64,000 bases of DNA from Hofstenia miamia (lineage: Eukaryota > Xenacoelomorpha > Acoela > Hofsteniidae): contig CABFPE010000197.1 in the NCBI GenBank assembly GCA_900660155.1, forward strand, positions 485,712 through 549,711, read 5' to 3'. This document shows positions 25,703 to 37,247 of this stretch, in pieces. Position 1 is the first letter of the stretch, and every line of letters starts with the position of its first letter. Under the pieces are notes generated by a model. That model was not told the origin of the DNA. It ran no database searches and saw only the letters and a list, made by a program, of their open reading frames with translations. A program made the translations under genes and the position numbers.

Positions 25703-25732
<30 letters not shown>
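25582..25732. repeat. (AT)n microsatellite with 93-N gap
   Basis: AT runs lie on both sides of an N run at 25610-25702, so the gap is inside a microsatellite. After it, 25733-25840 contains an ACGCGTTTCACAAC / TTCTTCATCAG stretch that may be the tail of the Penelope-like element. Confidence 0.9.
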
Positions 25733-25735
<3 letters not shown>

Positions 25736-26071
25736 CGCAGAGATTTTTTAGCTTCGTATGTAACAGGAAATAAAAAACAAAATTTAAATTTAACAACGCG
25801 TTTCACAACTTAATGTTTCTTCATCAGATTAAAATGAAATGTGGTAATATAATATTTTACAAAATTATCCATCTAAAATACGCAAAGTTCATTATTAATT
25901 TGATTGTTCATTAAAGTTTGGTTTCTATTTAGATGTTCCTTAAATATATATATATATTCATTGAAATTCATTAATTATGATTGTTGCATATATAAATTTA
26001 GGGTAAAAATTGTGCATGACACTTTAATGCTTACATGATACTTTATTTATTAATAATCACAATGGAAAAAC

Positions 26072-26429
26072 TAGGGCTGCGGAATTAATTAATCGATTAA
26101 TCCTAAATTTATTTTAGCAATTAAATTTTTGTTTAACTATTAATCAGATTCAGTTCCACATGGTAGATAATTTAGTTCTTCTGATTAAATTGTTAACACG
26201 ACGCGTTCGTTACTAGAACTAAATACTGTTAATATGCGTATGTGTTTGCGTAGATGGTTATCTGACAAAATTTAAAGGGAAACCATTCATTCCATTCCCT
26301 CCTTTAACTTAATTTGTCAATAGATTTTAGTGCGGAAGCTACTTTTTAATTCAAAGTTAAATATTAATTGATCCTTAATTGATTAATTATAGTTAATTAG
26401 TGGAAATATATTAATCGGTACCACCCCTA
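26072..26429. mobile_element. hAT-type MITE
   Basis: The left end TAGGGCTGCGGAATTAATTA and the right end (reverse complement TAGGGGTGGTACCGATTAAT) are imperfect inverted repeats of the hAT kind (TAGGG). The 8-bp flanks ggaaaaac (26064-26071) and agaaatac (26430-26437) match at 6 of 8 bases, a decayed target duplication. No transposase lies within the 358 bp. Confidence 0.65.
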
Positions 26430-26439
26430 AGAAATACGT

Positions 26440-28465
26440 ATCAGAATTATCATTTACCAACATGTATTAAATGCATTTGTAATTAAGGAATATAATCAAC
26501 CAAATTGCAAGGTTGTTGATTGTGCATTACATTTACATGTATGAAACATTTGTATTATCTATGCATTATATGCATATATTAACAGACTGAACGGAGACAT
26601 TCGAAACGCAGTTTTTTGAAGTTTCCAGTGTACAGGTATTTTCATTTACTGTAATTACTGAATGTAAAGTCACTAGTAGATAATTTTAAAATATTTGATT
26701 GATTTCTTCGATTATCAAGAAAGCGATTAAAATTTGCGCAAAGGTTTTTGAAGGTATTTTGAAAATTTCTTAACAAAGTTGAAGAAATTGCAATAAATAC
26801 TTTATTTATACAACTCTCTAGTTATTTTTAAAAATAGATGACAAATACTTTTAGAGCTTCTCAGATCAGATGCCGTCTTATAACTATATCAGTAAAAATC
26901 GTCAAAACTTGTATATTGGGGAAAAACAGAAGGCGGTTTAATACAAAAACTAAAAATTCTATATGACTGCAAGTGCTCTAATTCAGCCCTGATATTAGTG
27001 AATTAAAGCGAGTTGATCATTTGGAAATTCACAAATTTTAATAAAACTAATATGACTATGAGTTCACATTTTTTTCATTTTAGTAAGGCATTTCAAAATA
27101 GCATGTAGTTATTTTTTCAACATCGCACTGAGCAAAGGATCATTTAATTAACTCTACGCGGGACCCAGCCTTGATGTGTAACTGGACATCACATCAATCA
27201 AATTTACCCTAGCAGATGGCAAATTGCCGCTAACAGTGTGCAACTGATTCCTAAGCTTGCTGCATGATTGCAGTATCCTTTCTAGAAAACTTATATAAAT
27301 TCTAAAATATCATGTCAATGATTTGAGTTTAATACCGAACTTTCTCATGTTATTTGCAAATTAATAAAAACAGAACGTTAATACATATACATTAAAAGCT
27401 AAGTAATATCTAATTTAATGTGTAAAACGATTTTTTTCAGTTTTAGTTCTGCTGTTTTATATAATGCATGTAGTAGTTCCATCATGAAGACTAATGTACA
27501 TTGAAAAGTTTTTTCTCAACTTTATAGAATATAGATATACATTTAATCAAAATGAACCTGGAAACAGATTATGACCCACAGAAAGATTCTGCGTATTTTT
27601 AACAGATTTCAATAAGAACGATCTAAACATATTTAGAAAGCTATTTTGGCAAAATTGCTCTTGAACGTTTAAACTGAATTAAATTTTTACAGATTTTTAA
27701 ATGCAAAATATAATTACTTATGAACAGTTCATTTATATTTAGGACAGAATTCTACCCTAAACAACATGCTTTGCACTAGTAGTCTTAAGAGGATGAGCTA
27801 ATGATTACTGTGTAAAGGCCATTTATATATAAAATTACTCTATCTCCATTCTGGTTTCTAAATGTACTATTAATTGAAATTTTTTTTAAATTTATTGTGA
27901 ACCAATTTTAAAATTGAACCTTGAATCAGTATATAACTGGGTGTGAATTTAGTAATGATAATTATGATCGGATATTGGTATACTAATAATGAACGTCTGG
28001 TCGATACATGTATGAGCTTTAATATGACTTGCGGGTACTGGTAGTAAAATTTGCATGTCCGCGCAGCACTAGTTTAGAGTTATTAATAATTAGTTGTTAT
28101 AAATTGAGCTAGGGGTATTCTGGTACCTCTTCGGCGTTCTAAGTGGCCTTTTCAAAAAATGCTTTAATTGCTGTTTTATATGTTTAGTGAACCGAAAAAC
28201 CTCTTTATTTGATTGTATATATATTATAATGACGTGACATACGGACATTTAAGGTCTTTTCTCACATATTTTTCAAGTTTTTTCCAAAACGCATCGTAGA
28301 GCTGGGTTTCACAATAAATTCTTGCTAAGAAAATATGCAGTCCTTAGGGATCATGGATAATGTTTTGGTGCTTGCATAAAAAAACTGTGGGGCTTGTTCG
28401 ACAGTCTGTGCCCTTTTTATGACGCTCGAAACGCATTTACATAATAGGGGGTTATGCTATATGCA
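26440..28465. other. Intergenic, nothing recognised
   Basis: AT-rich sequence upstream of the homeobox gene. It could hold enhancers, but I can identify none from sequence alone. Confidence 0.45.
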
Positions 28466-28470
28466 TAATT

Positions 28471-28471
28471 T

Positions 28472-28519
<48 letters not shown>

Positions 28520-28525
28520 TATATG
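28471..28525. repeat. (AT)n microsatellite
   Basis: AT run with ATGTAT and TAGATA interruptions. Confidence 0.95.
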
Positions 28526-29400
28526 TAATGATTGATAATAAGTAAACAAAATAAAGGAAAAATATGTTGATGTACTATTGAAATTTGTGTGTACAAAACT
28601 TACTTACTGCTGATGCAATAAATATCCTACGGCTTCCGTGACTCATGCAATTTAATATAGTGGTCTTTGAGGATTATAATTACCAATCAGAAAAGGCACA
28701 ATGTGGAACAATAATCCCTAGCCGTTATCTAAAATTTCTTGCTATTATTATTGCTATTTTAAAAGATTTGACTTCTAAAGATGCAATTTTTTTCTGGGAA
28801 GTGTAACTTCGCTCTTGCATGTGGGATATCTGCATGAGTCGCCTATCATAGTTATTTTCACAATTTTTATTTATGTGATACTTATTAAAGAGGTCATTAA
28901 GAAGCCAAATATTTCTTCCATGTTATAAATTTTAAATTATCTAAGTGTTCTACTAATGTAATTCATATATCAGTTATTGTATAAACTATATGTACTACAT
29001 TGTCTCAGTGAAAATAAACGTGGAAACAAGTATTCAGTAATTAGTTCATGATAATTTCAACAGCAATAAAAGTTCTGTATTCGATGAAATGTTAAATAAA
29101 ATATATGTGTGTAATATCATGAAAGTATATTATATGTAATCTAAAAGATTTAATAAATTCTTTGTATCCCATATCACTCACAAGTATTAATAACAAAGAA
29201 GAATTTTAATAATATACTGTTTGACTTAATACCGAACATTTGCACTCCGATCTAATTGTTTATAGTTTTAATATTCTAATGGAAATATTTGTAGCAGATT
29301 TATCTGCAATCCAACAGACAATTTTCTTGTGCGATTAGTGGGTTTGCTATTGAATAAATAAATACCATTCATCATGCCATCAAATAGGAAGTCCTAAATT

Positions 29401-29599
29401 ATTGGCGTCCATTTGTATTTTTCCCAAATGGCGATTAGGTGCCGGCTTTTGGCTTTGATCATTGGCTAGTATTCAATTGGATACTAATCTTTAATATAAT
29501 ACAAGCATGACCCTGATTGGCTAATTATTGAACAGCGAAATTTGATGATTGGATTACTCTATAAAAGCAAACATGTACTTCATAAATTAGAGCGTAGCG
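29401..29599 (+). promoter_or_regulatory. Homeobox gene promoter: TATA box and five inverted CCAAT boxes
   Basis: TATAAAAG lies at 29560-29567, which would place initiation near 29590 and leave a very short 5' UTR before the ATG at 29600. ATTGG (inverted CCAAT, NF-Y-type) occurs at 29401, 29461, 29476, 29516 and 29548, all in the same orientation. TAAT-core homeodomain sites also lie here, but they are common in AT-rich DNA. Function is inferred from position and motif density. Confidence 0.65.
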
Positions 29600-29684
29600 A
29601 TGACAAAAAGTAGCAGTTTCAACATTGCATCCATAATGGAAAAAGACCCTCAACCCAAATGCAGTGCATTTTCAAAATCTGTTG
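29600..29684 (+). CDS. eve: even-skipped-like homeobox gene, exon 1
   Basis: The first ATG after the TATA box opens 28 codons plus one base, ending at a gtaaga donor. Residues 7-13, FNIASIM, fit the eh1 consensus (F-x-I-x-x-I-L/M) that recruits the Groucho/TLE co-repressor. The exon joins exon 2 in phase 1, giving an Asp codon across the junction. The whole protein would be 183 aa, much shorter than Drosophila Eve (about 376 aa). A later in-frame ATG (residue 13) could also be used, but it would remove the eh1-like motif. Confidence 0.8.
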
Positions 29685-30552
29685 GTAAGAATTGCATAAC
29701 TGTAATTATAATGAGCATTTGAACGGTATAAATTTTTTCTACCTACAAAAATTTTAAAATAATTTGTGAAAATATGAAAATTTTTTATGTATCATTCTGA
29801 TTAATTGCTTCAAAAAATATCATGAATATTAAAGACTGCATTATATTTAGTATTCTTATTTCTTTTCCAATGATAATTCCAAGAAAATATATGCATAAAT
29901 TATGATATTTTTATTGCAATATGTTCTAAATAAAGGCATATTCTGAAAAATTATAATACGTTTAATTTTCTTCTGAACTTCGTTACATATAAAAACAATA
30001 TATCCAGAAATGAATTAAGAAAAGCCAAAATATATTTTTCTTCACCATTATATCCTAATAATATATTCTTAATTTGACACATCAGATTTCACTTAATATG
30101 TATATGATCATGCGGCGTTGAAGAAAACTGCATTCCACATATTTTCAAATATCTTGCTGTAATAATTTTGCAAAAATATTAAAATTGCTAGCCAATTTTT
30201 CTAGAAATTCCATAATTTTTTACAACGTTTTTAAGCATAAGATAAATGAATTGAGACTAATTGCATTGCGAAATTGCATAATGTGTGATTTTGTATTATT
30301 TCCGTCATACTTGCATGGACTTCATGCACGTCTATGGTCAATAAAATTACCTTGATGTAATTAGTGAACAATTAAACTATTTTTTTGTTTGAAAAACAAA
30401 TTTAAAAAACATAGTAATCTAATCTTTAATTTTTTCATAAACATAAACGTCCTTTTGAATCTTAAATACTAGTACCAATGTTAAATTTCTTAAAATAAGT
30501 TTTAAGTAAATATCTGTACTTATAATAGATATAATTAATTATTTTTTTCTAG

Positions 30553-31019
30553 ATCCTGGTCCAATGCGAACACAAACTGCCCTTTATTATCAACTTTCTG
30601 ATTCTGAGCAGTTGCGTCGATACAGAACCGCTTTTACAAAAGAGCAGCAAGACAAGCTAGAGGCTGAATTTAAGAAAGAAAACTACATCTCTCGCCCTAA
30701 AAGATGTGAGATTGCCAGTGAACTGAATCTTCCTGAAACCACCATCAAAGTGTGGTTTCAAAACAGAAGAATGAAAGAAAAGCGTCAACGTCAGATGTAC
30801 ACGTTTTCTCCGTTTGTAGAGCAAACATATTATACCTATCTTCTCGCCAAAGGCTTACTGCCGAATCCAATGATGGCTCAAATGATGCCTCCCACACCTT
30901 CCATCTCCAACGGCCCACTAACAAATATAATTACCAGATACCAGTTCACGCCGTTCCAAAATTTTGAACACGACAAACAGTTTAGTAATGTGTTGCAAAA
31001 CTGCATCGCAGAAAAATGA
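30553..31019 (+). CDS. eve: even-skipped-like homeobox gene, exon 2 (homeodomain)
   Basis: Acceptor ttttttctag before 30553; the intron is 868 bp. The homeodomain occupies about residues 49-108 of the joined protein: [36 protein letters not shown] and [20 protein letters not shown]96, F97 and N99 are the invariant helix-3 residues and Q98 is homeodomain position 50 (Antp-class specificity). KENYxSRPxRCExAxxLNLP and [15 protein letters not shown] are typical of Eve/Evx nuclear transcription factors, which repress segmentation or posterior-patterning targets. Unusual residues (QQDK, EAEFKK) make it divergent. The C-terminal tail is rich in P, M and N and lacks the LFKPY motif of Drosophila Eve. 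Confidence 0.93.
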
Positions 31020-31244
31020 ATGGTTCAATTTTAGTAGTTTATACAATTTAATTTCAAAATTTGAATTTTTATAATATATTGTGCTTGATGTTTGTTTGCT
31101 TACAACCTCGAAAAACTGAATAATTTTCAATTTACATCAACATTTTAATTAAAATATCATATCAAATAATGTCAAAATCATTAATTATGTAAAATTTCTA
31201 AGTGATTTTCTAATTCCATTGTCTATTCATAAACTGATAAATTT

Positions 31245-31250
31245 AATAAA
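31245..31250 (+). terminator. Polyadenylation signal for the eve-like gene
   Basis: AATAAA about 225 bases after the stop; another lies near 31904. Confidence 0.5.
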
Positions 31251-31259
31251 TAGATTTCA

Positions 31260-34200
31260 AAAAATTCTGTCAAAAATGTCATATTTATGAATGAAATGTA
31301 CATTCAGTGGTACTTTGAATGACTTACTATTCTATTTCATTTATGATTATTTACCCTAACACCTAATACAATGTTTCTAAAGAAATAGAATATAGCAAAA
31401 TATCATATCTAGTTGTTATTTTTTTAAACATGTTTTTAGTGATTTCTATAGTTAGCTTAATTTCTTAAGATTTTGACTAGATTTTTAATATTGTTTACAG
31501 CATTCGTTTGCGTATATTATTCTGAATAACAAGTTTGCGTTCATTCTGCAATGCGAAGTTTGTATTTAGTACTACATCTCACCCAAATGTATACATACAC
31601 ACATAAAAACAAGCAATTTGGAATTAAATAGATTTTTACAAAGATTTGTTTGCACGCAATAATATTTTATATAACAATTTATATAAATCTAAAGAAATTT
31701 TCAAGTTGTATAGTTCTTGAAATATTTATCAAGATCATATTTATAATTTTTTTAGCCAGGACAAATGATTAATACAATATGAAATTTAGATTTGGTAAAG
31801 GCAAAGCTAATACACCAGATATTTTATATGTACAAAATATTAGTGTCTATGCCATTTGTATTTGTAGAATTTGTTAAGGGATATACAGTAACCAAATTCA
31901 TTAAATAAAATTTTTAATGATTGAAAATGATGCCTGTACTTTTTTATGAATTTCACTTTGGACTTTAAAAACTCTGCTTTGAACCTCATGGAATTAAGGT
32001 GAACATCGCTCACAAAATTATGTTTGCGATTATAGAATTTAGTTCAAAAGATAATTCATATGTTCGTAAATATATGTTAACAATTGTAATAGTAACAACT
32101 ATTGTAAATTAATACCTTTGAAATAATTAATATTTTGATTTCAGAGTTTTTTTATTCATAATTTGTACTAATTCAAAAAAAGAATCAGAAAATAAATTTA
32201 TATTTGATGCAAGTAAAAAATGTTATTAGAAAATTTCTGCTTAAGTTCTCTAAATACTCATTATTCCAAAATAATTTTCAATTTTTTTGAAAGGTACTTT
32301 TGTTAATTAAAGTGAAACACGAGAACATATGTAAAGGCAATGAAAAGGAGAACGAAAAATAGACCAATCAAATGAACAAGAAAATATATCATCTAATTTG
32401 CCAGAGGAAAGTTTAAGTATTTTCTATATCAATATTTACTACGGTTGAAAATCTTACAGTAGTTAAAAAAAATCAAGTTTTTGTGCAACTGTTACATTTT
32501 GTATAATAGTTCTTTTATAATTTATTAAAGTCCATTGTTGAGTTAATCCGAGCTGGAACACTTTTTAAACATTTCACACTAAAATTGCATCAAATTTTTG
32601 CTATTACAGTAAATTTTCGTAGGTTGTTCAAAATATTGCTAGTGAAATATTATCTTTAATTGCATATTTTACACTTTCATCAAAATTTTCATTTGATTAG
32701 TGGGAGGTTGCTAATTTCTTAATTGTGGAACTTAAAAATTGTTCAAGAGATGAATTTAGCATGATAGTGTTTTTTACATAATCAACTTTTGACATATTCA
32801 TTTTCTATTGGACACATATCCCATTATTAACAGTTCTTTCAGTTATATATTTCCATAAGAGAAGTAATTTTAGATTAAAATGAAGGGTCAATCACATTGC
32901 AGTAAGGCGACACTAGTATCGCCTGACATTGCGCGTATTAAATGTTCATTTATAATATACGAATATTTTAATTGTACCAATTATCAACCAGTTTGTAACG
33001 TTATGGCTAGAATATTAGGATTAAAGATGTCATCATTGACTATGTGAAAAAATAAACCTTCAAAATATTTTTGATTGCAAAAATATGAAAGTTTTTCCTC
33101 TTGTGTACTACAATTTTATTGAATTCCAAATTCTAGGTCAACAGGCCTGCCAACACTCTCGCATTGAGCGGGAGATCTCCTGTTTTTCATGGTTTCTCCA
33201 GGTCTCTTCTTCTCAATATCCCGCTTTTCAGTTTCTTTGTTGCTTAAAAAGACTTCATGAAAAAACACATTTTGACACTACTTTTAATGCAAATTTGTAA
33301 ATATTAATTATTTCTGTCAGACACACACAACGATTATATGAACATGTTCTTAACCATCATTTATATTCAGCTATTTGATATCTGAAAATTAGCTTATTTA
33401 GATTAATATACATAATGTTAAGCAATTTCATAAAATTTTAATGACACTGTATATTTACAACTATAAATGTAAATTTAACAAAAACCTTAATCAATACATT
33501 GTTGATCGTGTTTTTTCCTTCTTGTTGTCCCTTTTTGAAGTCATTAATTAATAATGTAAAATTGACTAGTTTGAAAATGAACAAAGACTTCTAAATAGCC
33601 TATAACACCCTTGTGTAGAATAAAAAATTTCTGTACTATTTAGTAATAATCATGTAGAGAAAAACACTTTGTTTTTTTCGCATTCGCAAATTCTTATATT
33701 TGAATTTAATAACTCTCACTTCTAATGATTTTGTGTAGACAGTCTTTGACTAAATTCTGATTTTGAAACAAAATAAAAATATTATTCATACATTGACTAA
33801 GATGCAACATATCATACCAATGAAACGGCAGACTATATTACTGAGATATCTTGCAATCTACACTTTTCAAATTGTTCTTTTTTATTTAAGAATGTTGGTA
33901 AAAATTATCTAAAAAACTTGAAGAGTTTTTAATTCAGTGTGAAATGCAATTTATAAATAAAGAACAAAAAAGGATAAAAGAAAATCATGATATAGGATAC
34001 TTAGACGGCATATTGAAATTAAATTGTCTCTTACTATTATGGAAAATATCTCCAATATTGATATATTTCAATGTCCACAAACTAAATAAAATTTATCACA
34101 AAATGAAATTTAAACGGAAAATTGTAGAAAATTATTTACCAAATTTACAATTGATTGGGGAGAAAATTCCTTCTAAATACAAAAGAATCAGATTTCAATT

Positions 34201-34993
34201 TTTGTAAGAGATTATTTGCCAGATTATTACAAACCTAATGAAAAATCTAAAAGAGCAACGGTACTCAAAGACAATAAGCTATCGAAAGAAAGATAATTAT
34301 AAACTATGTTTGTAACCAAGTAAATTTGTACATATATTTTTTTAAATTCTTTACAAGTGTTAATCAATTTTATTTACAAAAATTACTAAATAATAATTCA
34401 TATTAACAATAATCATATTTAATAAATTCAAATATTTTTGCTACATGTTTTGATAATTGGAGGTTTTTATTAATATCACACACATGCTCATGCTTGATTA
34501 TCTACAATCCGACACAAAAAAATTAATAACAAGATGTGTTTCTTATCAAAATTTACATTTGCAAAAAATGATTGTGTGTGACCAAAACATCTTAAAGTTT
34601 TCATGATTCACTCTAACGTAATTGATACGCATTAAGCTAATATAATAATAGTTTACCCCGCGCAAGGCTCTTCAACAAGAGGTGAAAATATAGACGGACT
34701 TTGAAACAGACATTAAAGATCAGCTGGGTAAACTGCGTGAACGGAGTTTCAAGTATAGAGAAATATTTGATTACTTGGGTTTATTCAAAGGTTGTGAGCA
34801 AAACTCACATAAATTTTATGTCGCAATGAGGAGAGTTTAATGGAAGAACAATGGTTAGAACAAACTGTTAGATAATTGACAAACAGGAATTTTAACACGC
34901 ACTGTGCGGGAAAACTGGTTGTATATAACTATTTTAAATTGATTTTCGCTTTTCCGAAAATCCGGCATGAAGTGTATAATAATTCATTAAGCA

Positions 34994-35028
<35 letters not shown>

Positions 35029-35735
35029 AAAATTAGAAGCATGTAGTTGTTGGGTTAGTGATCAAATTTGATATTAGGATATTTAATAACAATTAAACCA
35101 TTGTTAAAATTTAAACATACTCTTCCACCATGATTTTCTGGATAAACCACTGTATTGAATTCATGTTGGAAACAACCTAGATGGATATACTAGGTTGATG
35201 TTTGCTTTCCTATCTATATATGCACGCATGCATTGCTGTGATTTTCCAAAAATACGAGGGTGAAAACTAATATGGTGTATTCAACTCATTTGAAAATAGA
35301 AGTATTTTAATGGATTTGATAAATTACCTTTCAATGTACATAGCAATTATTTTAAGAATTTACACGCATTTGATAAATCTGATACAAAATGCATTGAAAT
35401 TTGGACTTTTTCAGTGAGTGTTCGAACTCAGATTTTGAGTTTATAAGCAATTATCGAATATTAAGAAATTGACTTGATATTCACATTTTTCAAAATCAAA
35501 TGTAAAATGAAAAAATGGCTGGGATAACAAGAAAGGCTGAAATATTGTATAATACATGTAGTTCGGACTGCTAAGAAAACAAGTGTCTTTAAAATATTTG
35601 CACTATAGTAAGTGCAAAAAGCGTATTTTGGACTAAATGAATAGTATATCAACTACCCTTTTCCATTCGTCAAAAAGTAGATATAATCAAAGATTTTCAG
35701 GATGGTTCTTGTATTTTCAGAATGGTTTCATTGAG
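31260..35735. other. Intergenic, nothing firmly recognised
   Basis: AT-rich sequence. A less AT-rich island at 33135-33250 and a short open stretch near 34690-34840 (KDQLGKLRERSFKYREIFDY) stand out but match no family I know. A (CAT)n microsatellite lies at 34991-35028. Confidence 0.45.
34991..35028. repeat. (CAT)n microsatellite
   Basis: About 11-12 ATC/CAT units. Confidence 0.95.
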
Positions 35736-35739
35736 ACAT

Positions 35740-35915
35740 CAAAGACAAAACAAGTAAATATATAAATAAATATCAGATTTTGGCAGGATTCGTATACTGT
35801 GACTACTTGCAGTTTATGGAATAATTTGAACAAAAATATTATAAACTGTAAATCTCTAGGAACATTCAAGGAATTACAGCAGGAGAACTTTTTAGTCAAA
35901 CAGTATAAATTAGGA
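35740..35915 (+). pseudogene. LINE 3'-terminal fragment
   Basis: The frame reads SYTVTTCSLWNNLNKNIINC then KSLGTFKELQQENFL, the familiar C-terminal end of LINE ORF2 (SxRxxxxxLWNxLPxxI, then SLxxFKxxLKxxL). Only this end is recognisable. Confidence 0.6.
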
Positions 35916-36324
35916 ACATTAAACCGTTTAAATACATTGCAAAATGAGATTCGATATTTTTAAATTTTTATTTGTACTGTCTTTAGGTGTTGTTTTCATA
36001 GTTTTTTCTTTAAATTAGATATAATTTGTAGTTGTACAATTACATACAATTTTGTTTTAAATAGCTGTAAGCATTATTTTGTGCAGTATGTACAAATAGA
36101 AAAAATAAAAGCCATGGCTTCAGAATTGAAATTCAAGAAATTGAAATAGTATTAACTGAGGGAATTGGACTTGAGCAAAATATATTTGTTGTTGTTTCCT
36201 TACTGATATTTTATTACAACATCTAAGTGGATCCTAGCAATTAAATCATGCTATCCATACACATTTTGCTAATGTTTGATAAAAACTACATATATAATAC
36301 ACAAGAAGTAATTTTTAGGATAAA

Positions 36325-36353
36325 AGTACAGGGTGGCCCATAGGTTTCTCACC
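36325..36353. other. Solo Tc1/IS630-type terminal repeat
   Basis: TACAGGGTGGCCCATAGG resembles the ends of Tc1/IS630-type elements and the inverted repeat seen at 52140-52169. I could not find a matching inverted end within the next kilobase. Confidence 0.35.
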
Positions 36354-37247
36354 CCTTTCTACAATTTCATGACAAACAATTTTACATGTTATACGTAATA
36401 CGCTTAGCACATATTAGTCAGATATTATCCTATTTAGTTAAAGTGGACTATGTGATGCCTTTGTAGCCTCTTATCTGTTTACAAATTTCATCTGATCTTG
36501 GCTTAATTATTTACTAGCTTCCCTCACAAAAATCCTTGGTCAAACAAACAGAATGATAATTTGCTCACAGACATCAATGTGATAAAAATTTTGTGCTTAT
36601 GCTTTGGCCAAACTTTGATCTTAATTATCAGCACTTAAATTGAATCCAAAATTGAAAATCTATACATAAATATTCCAAAACTATCAACAAATTCACAAAA
36701 TTAACATTTTCATTACAAATTTACAAAATCCAATTATTTAAACTATTATTATCACATTATTAAAAATTTATAAAATTATCATTACATGACTACAAATTAT
36801 CAACAAATTTCAAAATAATTCAATAATCTTAATTTACATTACAGTGATCTCCTAATTTGCAATATTTATTATTCTCAAAAACTCCATAGATTATTTAATC
36901 GTTTTTATAGTGCGATAGAATTAGAGTTGTGTTCCATCTTTGCAGCGTTAATCTCAACTGCTGGAGAATTCTTTGAGTAATGATGTGATGTTCTCCATCA
37001 CATGTCAGAACATGTTAGTTAGAATGCATCATTTGATCGAGTCCTGCTCGAAAATGTAAAATTGCTTCTATTCTATAAAATCAGTGATGGAATAAAATAA
37101 TGCCGTGCGATTTTCTCCATATCTCCAGCACATCCTACCATTTATATGGCTTATACATACAATAAAACAATAAGAAATAACATTCACAAATTTATTTCTG
37201 CAATACACAATGGCTTAGGGATTATATTGAAAAATAGGTGCTTTTAG

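Noticed and set aside
25534..25806. Minus-strand frames running through the AT microsatellite and N gap
   Set aside because: Ile-Tyr repeats are just translated AT repeats plus Ns.
33135..33250. Less AT-rich island as a possible exon
   Set aside because: The 71-codon frame over it matches no family and has no convincing splice sites.
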